DNA of 38,105 bases from Sphingomonas hengshuiensis (GCA_003240755.1 QFNF01000031.1:1-38105), one strand, 5' to 3'. Shown: positions 15,047-24,592, numbered from the stretch's first letter. Translations and numbers: made by a program. The notes: generated from the letters alone by a model not told the origin.

Positions 15047-16750
15047 ATGGCCAGCATGGCAAATCCCACCCGTGACGATTTCGCGTCGATGCTCGACGAC
15101 ATGTTCGGTGCCTCGGAAAGCTTCGAGGGCCGCGTGGTCATCGGCACCGTCACCGGCATCGAGAACGACCTCGCCGTCATCGACGTCGGCCTGAAGTCGG
15201 AAGGCCGCGTGCCGCTGCGCGAATTCGCGGCGCCGGGCCAGAAGGCGGACCTGAAGGTCGGTGACGAAGTCGAAGTCTATGTCGACCGCGTCGAGAATGC
15301 GAACGGCGAAGCGATGCTGAGCCGCGACCGCGCCCGCCGCGAAGCCGCGTGGGACAAGCTGGAAACCGAATTCGCCAAGACCGCGCGTGTCGAGGGTGTG
15401 ATCTTCGGCCGGGTCAAGGGCGGCTTCACCGTCGACCTGTCGGGCGCCGTGGCGTTCCTGCCGGGTTCGCAGGTCGATATCCGTCCGGTGCGTGACGTCA
15501 CCCCGCTGATGGACATTCCGCAGCCGTTCCAGATCCTGAAGATGGACCGCAAGCGCGGCAACATCGTCGTGTCGCGCCGCGCGGTGCTCGAGGAAACCCG
15601 CGCCGAGCAGCGTTCGGGCCTGATCCAGAGCCTTGCCGAAGGCCAGGTGATCGACGGCGTCGTCAAGAACATCACCGATTACGGTGCGTTCGTCGACCTC
15701 GGCGGCATCGACGGCCTGCTGCACGTCACCGACCTGTCGTACAAGCGCGTCGGCCATCCGAGCGAAGTGCTGAACATCGGCGACACCGTCCGCGTCCAGA
15801 TCATCCGCATCAACCGCGACACGCAGCGCATTTCGCTGGGCATGAAGCAGCTTGAGAGCGATCCGTGGGATGGCGCCGGTGCCAAGTATCCGGTCGGTGC
15901 GAAGCTGTCGGGCCGCGTCACGAACATCACCGAATATGGTGCGTTCGTCGAACTGGAGCCGGGTATCGAAGGCCTGGTCCACGTTTCGGAAATGAGCTGG
16001 ACCAAGAAGAACGTCCATCCGGGCAAGATCGTGTCGACCAGCCAGGAAGTCGATGTGATCGTCCTCGAGGTCGATCAGGACAAGCGCCGCATCTCGCTGG
16101 GCCTCAAGCAGGCGCAGGCCAATCCGTGGGAGAAGTTCGCGGAGGATCACCCCGTGGGTTCGACCGTCGAGGGCGAAGTCAAGAACGCGACCGAATTCGG
16201 CCTGTTCATCGGCCTGGACGGCGATGTCGACGGCATGGTCCATATGTCGGATATCGCATGGGGCATTTCGGGCGAGGACGCGCTCAACCTGCACCGCAAG
16301 GGCGAGACGGTTCAGGCCGTCGTGCTGGCGATCGAGCCGGACAAGGAGCGTATCTCGCTCGGCATGAAGCAGCTTGAGCGCGGCGGCCCGGTCGCGGCGC
16401 AGGCGGGCGACCGCCTGAACAAGAACGCGATCGTGACCGTGACCGTGCTCGAAGTCCGCGACGCGGGCCTCGAGGTGCAGCAGGGCGACGATGGCGCGAC
16501 CGGCTTCATCAAGCGGACCGATCTCGGCCGCGACCGCGACGAACAGCGTCCGGAGCGTTTCCAGGTCGGCCAGAAGTTCGACGCGATGGTCACTGGCTTC
16601 GATCGTTCGAAGAAGCCGACCTTCTCGATCAAGGCGATGCAGATCGCCGAAGAGAAGCAGGCCGTGGCACAATATGGATCGTCGGACTCGGGTGCGTCGC
16701 TCGGCGACATCCTCGGCGAGGCGCTGAAGGCACGCGGCGAACAGAAGTAA
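15047..16750 (+). CDS. rpsA: 30S ribosomal protein S1
   Basis: A 567-residue S1 protein with six S1 RNA-binding repeats at about 27-93, 112-177, 198-266, 283-351, 370-438 and 455-525. The third and fourth are the most canonical (DYGAFVDLGGIDGLLHVTDLS, EYGAFVELEPGIEGLVHVSEMS, each followed by RISLGMKQ or RISLGLKQ). S1 binds mRNA leaders and brings them to the 30S subunit. AGGAA at 15031-15035 lies 11 bases before the ATG at 15047, so I prefer it to the Met three codons later. A strong terminator follows. In many proteobacteria cmk precedes rpsA; here a DEAD-box helicase does. Confidence 0.97.
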   Translation: MASMANPTRDDFASMLDDMFGASESFEGRVVIGTVTGIENDLAVIDVGLKSEGRVPLREFAAPGQKADLKVGDEVEVYVDRVENANGEAMLSRDRARREAAWDKLETEFAKTARVEGVIFGRVKGGFTVDLSGAVAFLPGSQVDIRPVRDVTPLMDIPQPFQILKMDRKRGNIVVSRRAVLEETRAEQRSGLIQSLAEGQVIDGVVKNITDYGAFVDLGGIDGLLHVTDLSYKRVGHPSEVLNIGDTVRVQIIRINRDTQRISLGMKQLESDPWDGAGAKYPVGAKLSGRVTNITEYGAFVELEPGIEGLVHVSEMSWTKKNVHPGKIVSTSQEVDVIVLEVDQDKRRISLGLKQAQANPWEKFAEDHPVGSTVEGEVKNATEFGLFIGLDGDVDGMVHMSDIAWGISGEDALNLHRKGETVQAVVLAIEPDKERISLGMKQLERGGPVAAQAGDRLNKNAIVTVTVLEVRDAGLEVQQGDDGATGFIKRTDLGRDRDEQRPERFQVGQKFDAMVTGFDRSKKPTFSIKAMQIAEEKQAVAQYGSSDSGASLGDILGEALKARGEQK

Positions 16751-16777
16751 GCCGCGCTCCTTCGGGAAGACAGGGAC

Positions 16778-16808
16778 GGGGTGCTCCACAGCGGAGCGCC
16801 CCGTTTTT
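16778..16808 (+). terminator. Rho-independent terminator after rpsA
   Basis: GGGGTGCTCC pairs with GGAGCGCCCC through a 10-bp stem with one G-T wobble and a 5-base loop, followed directly by GTTTTT. It sits 28 bases after the rpsA stop. It is the clearest intrinsic terminator in the window and means ihfB has its own promoter or depends on readthrough. Confidence 0.9.
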
Positions 16809-16822
16809 GCGTTCATTCAAAA

Positions 16823-16851
16823 GACGGATTGTCCGTTCCGATAGATATAGG
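16823..16851 (+). promoter_or_regulatory. Possible ihfB promoter
   Basis: TATAGG at 16846-16851 is a fair -10 box in an AT-rich patch just after the rpsA terminator; GACGGA at 16823 is a poor -35 box at 17-base spacing. An alternative -35, TTGTCC at 16829, would pair with TTAGTG. A short perfect dyad, GATCGG-A-CCGATC at 16872-16884, lies downstream and could be an operator. Confidence 0.3.
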
Positions 16852-16915
16852 TTAGTGGCCGACATTGCCCGGATCGGACCGATCGGGGGCATGGTTTTGA
16901 TTTGCCGAGGGAATG

Positions 16916-17194
16916 ATGATCCGATCCGAACTGGTTCAGCATGTCGCGCAGGAAAATCCCGACCTGCCGCTTCGCGACGTCGAACGGATCGTTGCGACCT
17001 TCTTCAACGCCATCACCGAACGGTTGCGCAGTGGCGGGCGCGTCGAGCTCCGCGGCTTCGGCGCCTTTTCCACGCGCGCGCGCGATGCCCGCACCGGCCG
17101 CAACCCCCGCACCGGCGAGGCGGTCGAAGTCGACGCGAAGCGTGTGCCCTATTTCAAACCCGGCAAGGAAATGCGCGCCCGGCTGAACGTCTGA
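16916..17194 (+). CDS. ihfB: Integration host factor subunit beta
   Basis: A 92-residue DNA-bending protein of the HU/IHF family. It begins [15 protein letters not shown], followed by the helical [14 protein letters not shown], the [25 protein letters not shown] arm with its intercalating Pro (NPRTGE), and [15 protein letters not shown] at the end. This pattern marks the beta subunit rather than HU or IHF alpha. Two ATGs stand in tandem. I chose the second (16916) because the family usually starts MIRSEL and GAGGGA is then three bases away rather than adjacent. The order rpsA-ihfB is widely conserved in proteobacteria. Confidence 0.95.
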   Translation: MIRSELVQHVAQENPDLPLRDVERIVATFFNAITERLRSGGRVELRGFGAFSTRARDARTGRNPRTGEAVEVDAKRVPYFKPGKEMRARLNV

Positions 17195-17275
17195 CCCGTA
17201 GCGGGACGGATTTAGGTCTTTCGCGCCCGCCATGGCTGGCGCATGTCGGTGGCCGAACCGATGAAGGACCGGCCG

Positions 17276-18220
17276 ATGACCACTGCCCGCCTGTTCCTGC
17301 CCGCCGCGCTGGTACTGGCGGTGTCACCGCTCTCCGCGCAACAGCGCAGCGCCCCGTTCGTGATCGAACAGACCGGGGAGGGATTTCCGACCATCGATGC
17401 GGCCGTGACCGCCGTGCGCGACGGGACCGCGACGATCCTGATCGCGCCCGGCACCTATCGGGACTGCACGGTGCAGACGGGCGGCGACATCACCTACCGC
17501 GCGCGCACGCCCGGCACGGTGATCTTCGACGGCGGCGCGTGCGAGGAGAAGGCGACCTTCGTCCTGCGAGGTCGCCGGTCGACCGTCGATGGCATCGTGT
17601 TCCGCCGCATCCGCGTGCCCGACGGCAATGGCGCGGGCATCCGTACCGAGATCGGCGATCTGACCGTCACCAATTCGACCTTCCTCGACAGCCAGGAAGG
17701 GATATTGGGTGGCAACCCGGACGGGCAGCAGCGCATCACGATCGACCGGTCGACCTTTGCCGGGCTGGGGCAATGCGACGAGACGACCGATTGTTCGCAT
17801 TCGGTCTATCTGGGCAATAACGGATCGATCACCATCACCCGGTCGCGGTTCGAGCGCGGCACCGGCGGCCATTACGTCAAGATCCGCGCGCCGCGGATCG
17901 AGATCACCGATTCGAGCTTCGACGACAGCCGCGGCAGCAAGACGAACTATATGATCGACCTGCCCGAAGGGGCGACCGGGTTGATCGCGCGCAATACCTT
18001 CGTCCAGGGCAAGGCGAAGGAAAACTGGACCGGCTTCATCGTCGTCGGTGCCGAGAAGCACACGTTTCCGGCGCGCGGGCTGCGCGTCGAGAACAACGAC
18101 GCGCGGCTGGCGCCCGGCATGGACAAGAGCCCGGCTTTCGTCGCGGACTATACCGGCGACGGTGTCGCGGTCGGCGCGAACCGGCTGGGGCCGGGGGTGC
18201 GCAAGTTCGAAACGCGCTGA
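17276..18220 (+). CDS. Secreted right-handed beta-helix repeat protein
   Basis: A 314-residue exported protein with a signal peptide (LFLPAALVLAVSPLSAQ). The body is a run of short strands with Asn/Asp turns (LTVTNSTFLDS, RITIDRSTFAG, SITITRSRFERG, RIEITDSSFDDS, GLIARNTFVQG), typical of parallel beta-helix/pectate-lyase-like folds. IDAAVTAVRDGTATILIAPGTYRDC near the start is the usual entry to such helices. Many relatives bind or cut polysaccharides, but I see no clear catalytic set, so the substrate is unknown. I chose the ATG at 17276 because AAGGA lies eight bases upstream and the signal peptide starts there. Confidence 0.8.
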   Translation: MTTARLFLPAALVLAVSPLSAQQRSAPFVIEQTGEGFPTIDAAVTAVRDGTATILIAPGTYRDCTVQTGGDITYRARTPGTVIFDGGACEEKATFVLRGRRSTVDGIVFRRIRVPDGNGAGIRTEIGDLTVTNSTFLDSQEGILGGNPDGQQRITIDRSTFAGLGQCDETTDCSHSVYLGNNGSITITRSRFERGTGGHYVKIRAPRIEITDSSFDDSRGSKTNYMIDLPEGATGLIARNTFVQGKAKENWTGFIVVGAEKHTFPARGLRVENNDARLAPGMDKSPAFVADYTGDGVAVGANRLGPGVRKFETR

Positions 18221-18283
18221 TCCCGGTCCGATCCCGCCGGCGCTGTGAGAGTGCCGGGCAGGTGTCGGACGTCGCTGGTCGCT

Positions 18284-18308
18284 GCCCCCACTGCGTGAAC
18301 GTGGGGGC
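18284..18308. terminator. Hairpin between the convergent beta-helix and phosphatase genes
   Basis: GCCCCCAC and GTGGGGGC form a perfect 8-bp stem with a 9-base loop in the 129-bp gap between two convergent stops. There is no T-run on either side, so it may act as a transcript end or a 3' barrier rather than a classic terminator. Confidence 0.4.
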
Positions 18309-18349
18309 CGAAGCTCATCTGACCGACCGGGCCAGGTTCGCCGCAGCGC

Positions 18350-20020
18350 TTACCTGCAGGTCGTGCCTTCCCCCGGATCGAGATCGAGGCAACGACCGTC
18401 GATCTCGTTCCTGGGAACGGGCAGGTGGATCGTGGCTGCCAGCGTCGGCAGGATATCGACCGTTTCCACGCCGAACGGCTCCTCGAACCCGCCCTGTCCC
18501 TTGCGCCAGAAGAGAATGGGCACCCGGCGGTCATAGTCCCAGAAGCTGCCATGCGTCGCCACGGCGCTGCCGACCACCGGATGCGGCAGGGTGAGCACGC
18601 GCGGTTTCATCGCGACCAGCAGGTCGCCCGAGCGCGGCGGGTAGTAGGAGGCGCGTGCACGTTCGATCAGCGACCAGGTTTCGGGCGGGGTGCCCGGCAC
18701 GGTCGTCGCCATGATCTGCGCGCGGGTGAACACCGCCTGCGTCTGCGGATGGGCCGTGAAGATCGCGATCGCCTCGCGCTCCACCGCCGCCTTCTGCGCC
18801 GGGGTCAGCCCGATGTCGTACCACACATCGCCATTGACCCCGCCGAACAGGACCGGGCCGGCAATGCCGAGCTTCTGCCCGATCGCCTTGCCGACACCTT
18901 CGACCGTCAGTTCGGCGTCCTGCCGGACCGCGTCGGGAACGGCGTGGTGGGCGAGGCGTTCGCTGGCGTCGCTGCCGCCATGGTCGGCGGTCAGCACGAC
19001 CTGATAATCCACGCCGGTAGCGTCGAGCACCTTGAAGAATTCGCCGAGGCTCTGGTCGAGCGAGGTCAGTTGCAGGCACATCTCGCTGCCTTCGGTGCCA
19101 TAGCCGTGCCCGACATAATCGGTCGCCGATGCGCCGATCGAGATGATATCGGTCTGCGGTCCCTGACCCAGCTTCATGTCCTGAATCAGTCCGGCGGCGA
19201 GCGCCAGGACGGCGGCGTCATATTCCGGAGAGCGGCGGAAGCCCGCGACGTCGCCGGCCGCGCGCGCGAAGCGGCCGGTGCCGATCGTCTTGTCCCCGAC
19301 ACGGACCGCGCGCGCGAGTGGCTGGCAGAAGGTCGGGAGCGTCATCGCCGGCTGCGCGGTCGCGATCTGCCTGGCGACGGCGGCATTGGCGCGGGCGACG
19401 ACGGGGGGCATCCTGCGCCCGGCATAGCTGGTGAAGCCGTCCTTGCCGAACCACCACAGTTCGTCGACCTTGTGCCCGCCCATCATCACCGCCGCGCGGT
19501 CCTTGCCCGCGACCGAGACGACGCGGGTGCGCGGATCGGCGGCCTTCATCCGCTCGCCCAGCGTCGGCACCATCAGGTGCGCGTCGGAGACGGTATAGTC
19601 CTTGAAGGTCGAACCCGCGACGCGTTCGTCCTCGGCGCAATAGACCTTGTGGTCGGGGCGGGCGGTGCTGCGCTGGTCGATCCAGTCATTGGCGATGATG
19701 CCGGTGCGCGACGGGCGCGATCCGGTGAGGATCGTTGAATGGCCCGGACAGGTTTCGGTCGCGGCGTGGCTCTGATAGCCGGACGGGAACACCGCGCCCT
19801 GCATCAACCGCGCGAAGCCGCTGGTGAAGCGCGCGCGATATTCGGCGAACAGGTCGGCCGAGAACTGGTCGACCGAGATCGCGACGATCAGCCTGGGCGG
19901 CGTCGCCGGATAGGTCGGCGGCACCGGCACGTCGGCGGGCACGCCGACCGGCGCGGCGGTCTGGGCAAGGGCGGGAGTGGCGGACGCCAGCAACAGCGCG
20001 GCGAGGGAAACGAGACGCAT
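18350..20020 (-). CDS. phoK: PhoK-like (Sphingomonas-type) secreted alkaline phosphatase
   Basis: A 556-residue exported phosphatase, close in length to PhoK/SPAP of Sphingomonas (559). After a signal peptide (ends about residue 20), metal and active-site residues match that family: Asp51 (ISVDQFS), the nucleophile Thr90 in the TETCPGHS region, Asn111 (ANDW), Lys173 and Arg175 (AGKDRA), Asp and His of TDYVGHG, the DH pair of TADHGG, and His of ATHGSFWDYD. It releases phosphate from organic esters in the periplasm or outside the cell. No obvious Pho box was found. It is divergent from the DsbD-like gene with only 52 bases between the starts. Confidence 0.88.
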   Translation of the reverse strand: MRLVSLAALLLASATPALAQTAAPVGVPADVPVPPTYPATPPRLIVAISVDQFSADLFAEYRARFTSGFARLMQGAVFPSGYQSHAATETCPGHSTILTGSRPSRTGIIANDWIDQRSTARPDHKVYCAEDERVAGSTFKDYTVSDAHLMVPTLGERMKAADPRTRVVSVAGKDRAAVMMGGHKVDELWWFGKDGFTSYAGRRMPPVVARANAAVARQIATAQPAMTLPTFCQPLARAVRVGDKTIGTGRFARAAGDVAGFRRSPEYDAAVLALAAGLIQDMKLGQGPQTDIISIGASATDYVGHGYGTEGSEMCLQLTSLDQSLGEFFKVLDATGVDYQVVLTADHGGSDASERLAHHAVPDAVRQDAELTVEGVGKAIGQKLGIAGPVLFGGVNGDVWYDIGLTPAQKAAVEREAIAIFTAHPQTQAVFTRAQIMATTVPGTPPETWSLIERARASYYPPRSGDLLVAMKPRVLTLPHPVVGSAVATHGSFWDYDRRVPILFWRKGQGGFEEPFGVETVDILPTLAATIHLPVPRNEIDGRCLDLDPGEGTTCR

Positions 20021-20072
20021 CGGATACTCCGCGGACGGTGCATCCGTCCCGAAACTCCGCTACTCCGCGTCT

Positions 20073-22091
20073 ATGACAGCGGCAAGAACACTATGGCGTC
20101 GAATCGTCCTTCTCGCCGTACTGCTGTGCGCATCGTGGCCGGCGGCGGCACAGGTGCCGGGGCAGCGCCACGTCCAGATGCGGATCGTGGCGGAAAGCGA
20201 TACGCCGGCGGCGGGCGGGCGCGTGGCGATCGCGCTGGTATCGGTGCCCGATGCCGGCTGGCACGGCTATTGGCAGAACCCTGGCGCGGTCGGGACGCAG
20301 CCCCGGCTCGACTGGACGCTGCCGACGGGCGCACGCATCGGCGATCTGCGCTATCCGGTGCCCGAGCGGCTGATGGTCGCGGGCATCACGAACTATGTCT
20401 ATGAACGGCCGTGGACGATCCTGACCGAGCTGCAACTGCCCGCCGGGCTGGCGCGGGGCAGTATGGTGCCGGTGCGGCTGGCGATCGATTATCTGGTCTG
20501 CACCCGCGAGATCTGCGTACCGGAAAAGGCGGTATTGTCGACCGACCTGACCATCGGCGACGGTGCGATCATGCCCGGGCGCCGTGCCGAGTTCGATGGC
20601 TGGCGACGCGCGCTGCCACGGGCTCTGGGATCGCCTGCAGTGTTCCAGGCGGGCGAACCGCTGCGGCTGCGCGTGCCGTTTCCGGCGACCCGGGCGATCG
20701 GCGATCCGTACTTCTTCGCGCTGACCGAGAATGCGGTCGATTACGATGCGCCGCAGACGATCCGGCGCGACGGCGACGCGATCGTCATCGAGACGAAGGG
20801 GACGGGCAGGCCGCCGCGGATCGAGGGGGTGCTGGCGACGGGACCGGGGCAGGGCTTTACGATCCGCGCCACCCCCGGCGCCGTCGCCGCGCCGGCGGAA
20901 CCCGCGCCGATCCGGGCGGCGTTGCTGGCCTTTGCCGGGGCGCTGCTCGGCGGGTTGTTGCTCAACGTCATGCCGTGCGTCTTCCCGATCCTGAGCCTGA
21001 AGGCGCTCAGCCTTGCCCGTTCGGGCGAGTCGGCGGCGCATGCGCGGGCGGAGGGGTTCGCCTATACCGCCGGTGCGGTTGCCACCTGCATCGCGCTGGG
21101 CGGCGTGCTGCTGGCGATCCGTGCGGCAGGGGTCGCGGCGGGATGGGCGTTCCAGTTGACCGATCCGCGCATCGTGCTGTTGCTGCTGGTGCTGACCGGG
21201 GCGATCGCACTGAACCTTGCGGGGCTGTTCGAGCTGCCGACGCCGCAGGTCGGCAGCCGCAACGGACGCGGCGGGGCATTCGCGACCGGTGCGCTGGCGG
21301 CGTTCGTCGCGACGCCGTGCACCGGTCCGTTCATGGGAGCGGCGCTGGGATCGGCACTGATGCTGCCGCCGGTCGCGGCGATGGCGGTGTTCGCCGGGCT
21401 GGGGTTGGGGCTGGCGCTGCCGTTCCTGCTGCTCGGTTTCGTACCGGCACTGCGCCGTCGCCTGCCAAGGCCGGGCGCATGGATGGACACGCTCCGGAAA
21501 GCATTGTCGGTCCCGATGTTCCTGACCGCGCTGGCGCTGGCATGGATATTGGGGCGGCAGGCGGGGGTCGATGGCATGGCGTTCGGGCTTGGCGCGCTGC
21601 TGCTCGCGGGGCTGGGGCTGTGGTGGACCGGGCGGCGGCAGTTGCGCGGACGCGATCGGGCGTGGTGGCCGGCGATCGCCGCACTGCCGCTGGCGATCGG
21701 CGCCGCGATGCTGGTCGAGCGCGCCCCGCCGGCCGGGACGGGTTCGACCGCCATGGCCGGCGCGGAACCGTTCAGCGAGGCGCGCCTGGCCGCACTGCGC
21801 GCCGAAGGCAGGCCGGTCTTTGCGTATTTCACCGCCGACTGGTGCCTGACGTGCAAGGTCAACGAACGCGCCGCGATCGAGACGCGGGCGGTGGCGGCGG
21901 CATTCGGCAAGGGCGGGGTCAAGATACTGGTCGGCGACTGGACCGACGGCGATCCGGCGCTGGGCCGCTTCATCGAGGCGCACAACCGCGCCGGGGTGCC
22001 GCTATACCTCTATTATGCGCCGGGCCGGAGCGAGCCGCGGGTGCTGCCGCAGGTGCTGACCCCGGCGACGCTGACCGATCTGGTATCCTGA
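20073..22091 (+). CDS. DsbD/ScsB-like thiol-disulfide transmembrane reductase
   Basis: A 672-residue protein with a signal peptide (1-26), an N-terminal periplasmic beta domain (about 30-270, with CTREIC), an eight-helix membrane domain (about 278-560) and a C-terminal thioredoxin domain. Redox Cys can be placed: about 302 in NVMPCVFPI, about 414 in TPCTGPFMG, and the CxxC at 591-594 in DWCLTCK. This is the layout of DsbD and its ScsB-like relatives, which pass electrons from cytoplasmic thioredoxin to periplasmic partners. Targets could include the exported MsrB or Cys-rich periplasmic proteins, but this is speculative. I chose the ATG at 20073, where the signal peptide starts; no strong ribosome site is visible. 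Confidence 0.88.
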   Translation: MTAARTLWRRIVLLAVLLCASWPAAAQVPGQRHVQMRIVAESDTPAAGGRVAIALVSVPDAGWHGYWQNPGAVGTQPRLDWTLPTGARIGDLRYPVPERLMVAGITNYVYERPWTILTELQLPAGLARGSMVPVRLAIDYLVCTREICVPEKAVLSTDLTIGDGAIMPGRRAEFDGWRRALPRALGSPAVFQAGEPLRLRVPFPATRAIGDPYFFALTENAVDYDAPQTIRRDGDAIVIETKGTGRPPRIEGVLATGPGQGFTIRATPGAVAAPAEPAPIRAALLAFAGALLGGLLLNVMPCVFPILSLKALSLARSGESAAHARAEGFAYTAGAVATCIALGGVLLAIRAAGVAAGWAFQLTDPRIVLLLLVLTGAIALNLAGLFELPTPQVGSRNGRGGAFATGALAAFVATPCTGPFMGAALGSALMLPPVAAMAVFAGLGLGLALPFLLLGFVPALRRRLPRPGAWMDTLRKALSVPMFLTALALAWILGRQAGVDGMAFGLGALLLAGLGLWWTGRRQLRGRDRAWWPAIAALPLAIGAAMLVERAPPAGTGSTAMAGAEPFSEARLAALRAEGRPVFAYFTADWCLTCKVNERAAIETRAVAAAFGKGGVKILVGDWTDGDPALGRFIEAHNRAGVPLYLYYAPGRSEPRVLPQVLTPATLTDLVS

Positions 22092-22170
22092 ACGTCCGAA
22101 GCCGCTTGTCACGCCGCATTTCGCAGCGCAGCATAGGGAGCGTTTACCGGCAGGTTGCGTTGGAGGATGA

Positions 22171-23652
22171 ATGGGGCAGGCATTCGACGAAATCTGGGGA
22201 CATGGCGGGCCGGATCATCCGCGCACCGACCTTGCGGCACTGGCACGATGGATGCGCGGGGTGCCGGCCCACGAGTTGAAACGCCGCTTGCAATCCGCCG
22301 AAGCGACCTTTCGCCAGTTGGGCATCACCTTCGCGGTCTATGGCGACAGCGAGGCGGCGGAGCGGATCATCCCGTTCGACATCGTACCGCGCGTGTTCAT
22401 GGCCGACGAATGGGCGCGGCTGTCCAAGGGGCTGATCCAGCGGACCCAGGCGATCAACGCGTTCCTCGACGATATCTATGGCGAACGGCGGATCCTGAAG
22501 GCAGGGGTGCTGCCGCCCGACCTGATCTTCGGCAACGCGCAGTTCCGTCCCGAGATCGCCGGCATCCGCCCGCCACACGGGGTATGGGCGCATATCTGCG
22601 GCATCGACCTGGTCCGGACCGGGCCCGACGAATTCTATGTGCTGGAGGACAATGCGCGCACGCCGTCGGGCGTGTCGTACATGCTGGAGAATCGCGAGGC
22701 GATGATCCGGCTGTGCCCCGAACTGTTCCGCAATTTCCGCGTGGCGGCGGTCGACAGCTATCCCGACCGGCTGCTGGAAACGATGCGGTCGGTGGCGCCG
22801 CCGGGCGCGGGGGCGCATCCGACCTGCGTCGTGCTGACGCCCGGCCATTTCAACTCGGCCTATTACGAACACAGCTTCCTTGCCGATTCTATGGGCGTCG
22901 AACTGGTCGAGCCGGCCGACCTGCTGGTCGACGACGACGTGGTGTGGATGCAGACGATCGCCGGACGGGTGCGGGTCGACGTCATCTATCGCCGGATAGA
23001 TGACGATTTCATCGATCCGGTGGTGTTCCGGCCCGAATCGCTGCTCGGCGTGCCGGGGCTGATCGCGGCGTATCGGGCGGGCAATGTCGCGCTGGTCAAC
23101 GCACCGGGCAACGGCATCGCCGACGACAAGGCGATCTACAGCTACATGCCGGAAATCGTGCGCTTCTATTCCGAAGCCGAACCGCTGCTGCCCAATGTCG
23201 AAACGTGGCGCTGCCGCGAGCCGGCGGCGTTGCGATATGTGCTCGACCACCTCGACGAAGTGGTGGTGAAGCTGGTCGACGGGTCGGGCGGCTATGGCAT
23301 GCTGGTCGGGCCGACCGCGTCGAAACAGGAGATCGAGGATTTCCGCCGCGCGCTGATCGCCGAGCCGCAGCGCTATATCGCGCAGCCCACGCTGGCGCTT
23401 TCCACCGTGCCGACGCTGACCGAAGCGGGGCTGGCGCCCCGTCACGTCGATTTCCGCCCGTTCGTTCTGACCGGCGCGGAGGTGGTGCAGGTCGTGCCCG
23501 GCGGGCTGACCCGCGTGGCGCTGAAGGAAGGGTCGCTCGTCGTCAATTCCAGCCAGGGCGGCGGAACCAAGGACAGTTTCGTGCTGATGGACGACGCCCC
23601 GGTGCAGTCGCAGACGATGGGCGGCATGACCCAGCGCCAGGGGGGGCGCTGA
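22171..23652 (+). CDS. Circularly permuted type 2 ATP-grasp protein
   Basis: A 493-residue protein of the circularly permuted ATP-grasp group (DUF404/DUF407, CP_ATPgrasp). Recognisable stretches are FDEIWGHGG near the start, LEDNARTPSGVSYMLENR (about 152-170), TPGHFNSAYYEHSFLA, NAPGNGIADDKAIYSYMPEI, and the glycine-rich KLVDGSGGYGMLVGP (about 370). ATP-grasp enzymes activate a carboxylate as acyl phosphate and join it to an amine; here a peptide or amide product is predicted, substrate unknown. GGAGG at 22162-22166 gives a strong ribosome site. It is the first gene of a compact triad: one base separates it from the alpha-E gene. Confidence 0.9.
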   Translation: MGQAFDEIWGHGGPDHPRTDLAALARWMRGVPAHELKRRLQSAEATFRQLGITFAVYGDSEAAERIIPFDIVPRVFMADEWARLSKGLIQRTQAINAFLDDIYGERRILKAGVLPPDLIFGNAQFRPEIAGIRPPHGVWAHICGIDLVRTGPDEFYVLEDNARTPSGVSYMLENREAMIRLCPELFRNFRVAAVDSYPDRLLETMRSVAPPGAGAHPTCVVLTPGHFNSAYYEHSFLADSMGVELVEPADLLVDDDVVWMQTIAGRVRVDVIYRRIDDDFIDPVVFRPESLLGVPGLIAAYRAGNVALVNAPGNGIADDKAIYSYMPEIVRFYSEAEPLLPNVETWRCREPAALRYVLDHLDEVVVKLVDGSGGYGMLVGPTASKQEIEDFRRALIAEPQRYIAQPTLALSTVPTLTEAGLAPRHVDFRPFVLTGAEVVQVVPGGLTRVALKEGSLVVNSSQGGGTKDSFVLMDDAPVQSQTMGGMTQRQGGR

Positions 23653-23653
23653 C

Positions 23654-24592
23654 ATGGCGATGCTCTCGCGCACCGCCGCATCGCTCTACTGGCTGGGCCG
23701 CTATGTCGAGCGTGCCGATTTCCTCGCCCGGCTGGTCGAGGCGACGGTGCGACTGGATGCGCTGTCGTCGCGCCCGGCAGGCGACGCGGCATGGGCCAGC
23801 GCGCTGGCGGTCAGCTATACCGAGGAAAGTTTCGCCGCGACGGAACAGGAAATCGGGCAGGCATCGGTCGCGCGCTTCCTGACCTGCGACCGCAGCCATC
23901 CGGGATCGATCCTGTGGTGCCTCGATGCCGCGCGCAACAATGCCAAGGCGGTGCGTACCGCGCTGACCCGCGATGCATGGACGGCGATCAACCGCGCGTG
24001 GATCGTCTTCAACGCGCCGCAGGGCGGGGATGGCGAGGACATCCTCAATCTGGTCGAGGCGATCAAGGCCGAGGCGCGCGGGTTCGAAGGCGCGGTGCAG
24101 CGCATGATGAAGAACGAGGCGACGTGGTTCGTCCAGCTTGGCGCCGCGATCGAGCGCGCCGACAACACCGCGCGGCTGATCGACGTCAAATATCACCTGC
24201 TGCTGCCCGAGGGCGAGCGGATCGGCGGCGCGATCGACCGCGATCAATGGACCACCATCCTGCAGACCGTGTCCGCCGTCACCGCCTATCGCTGGCTGTA
24301 CAGCGAGGGGCTGAAACCGGCCAACGTCATCGAATTGCTGCTGTCGCGCGGAGAGGTGCCGCGCAGTCTGGCGGCGTGTGTCGACGAAACGGTCGAAATG
24401 CTCAACATGCTCGGCAAACGCACCGGTTTCCAGGGTGAGGCCGACCGCATGGCCCGTGCCCGGCTGGCACGGATGCAGAAGACCCGCGCGCACGAGGTCA
24501 TCGTCAGCGGGCTGCACGAATATCTGACTGCCTTCATCCGGGAGAATGCGATGCTCGACGCCGCGATCGCCCGCCAGTTCCGCTTCATCTGA
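23654..24592 (+). CDS. Alpha-E domain protein
   Basis: A 312-residue all-helical protein of the alpha-E family (PF04168), which covers nearly its whole length. Typical features are the start MLSRTAASLYWLGRYVERADFLARLVEA, AARNNAKAVRTALTRDAW, QLGAAIERADNTARLIDVKYHLLLP, and ending IRENAMLDAAIARQFRF. The family takes its name from conserved Glu residues (YVERAD, IERADN) on helices and always lies near circularly permuted ATP-grasp and transglutaminase-like genes. Its role is not established. The ATG follows the ATP-grasp stop by one base, and its own stop overlaps the next start (TGATG). Confidence 0.9.
   Translation: MAMLSRTAASLYWLGRYVERADFLARLVEATVRLDALSSRPAGDAAWASALAVSYTEESFAATEQEIGQASVARFLTCDRSHPGSILWCLDAARNNAKAVRTALTRDAWTAINRAWIVFNAPQGGDGEDILNLVEAIKAEARGFEGAVQRMMKNEATWFVQLGAAIERADNTARLIDVKYHLLLPEGERIGGAIDRDQWTTILQTVSAVTAYRWLYSEGLKPANVIELLLSRGEVPRSLAACVDETVEMLNMLGKRTGFQGEADRMARARLARMQKTRAHEVIVSGLHEYLTAFIRENAMLDAAIARQFRFI

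Noticed and set aside
15029..16816. 595-codon open frame on the minus strand opposite rpsA
   Set aside because: It mirrors the repeated S1 domains and runs through the rpsA terminator; no ribosome site or family signature.
20091..21983. 630-codon open frame on the minus strand opposite the DsbD-like gene
   Set aside because: The Arg/Gln/Pro-rich product lacks domains, and the plus strand has a clear signal peptide, membrane helices and CxxC.
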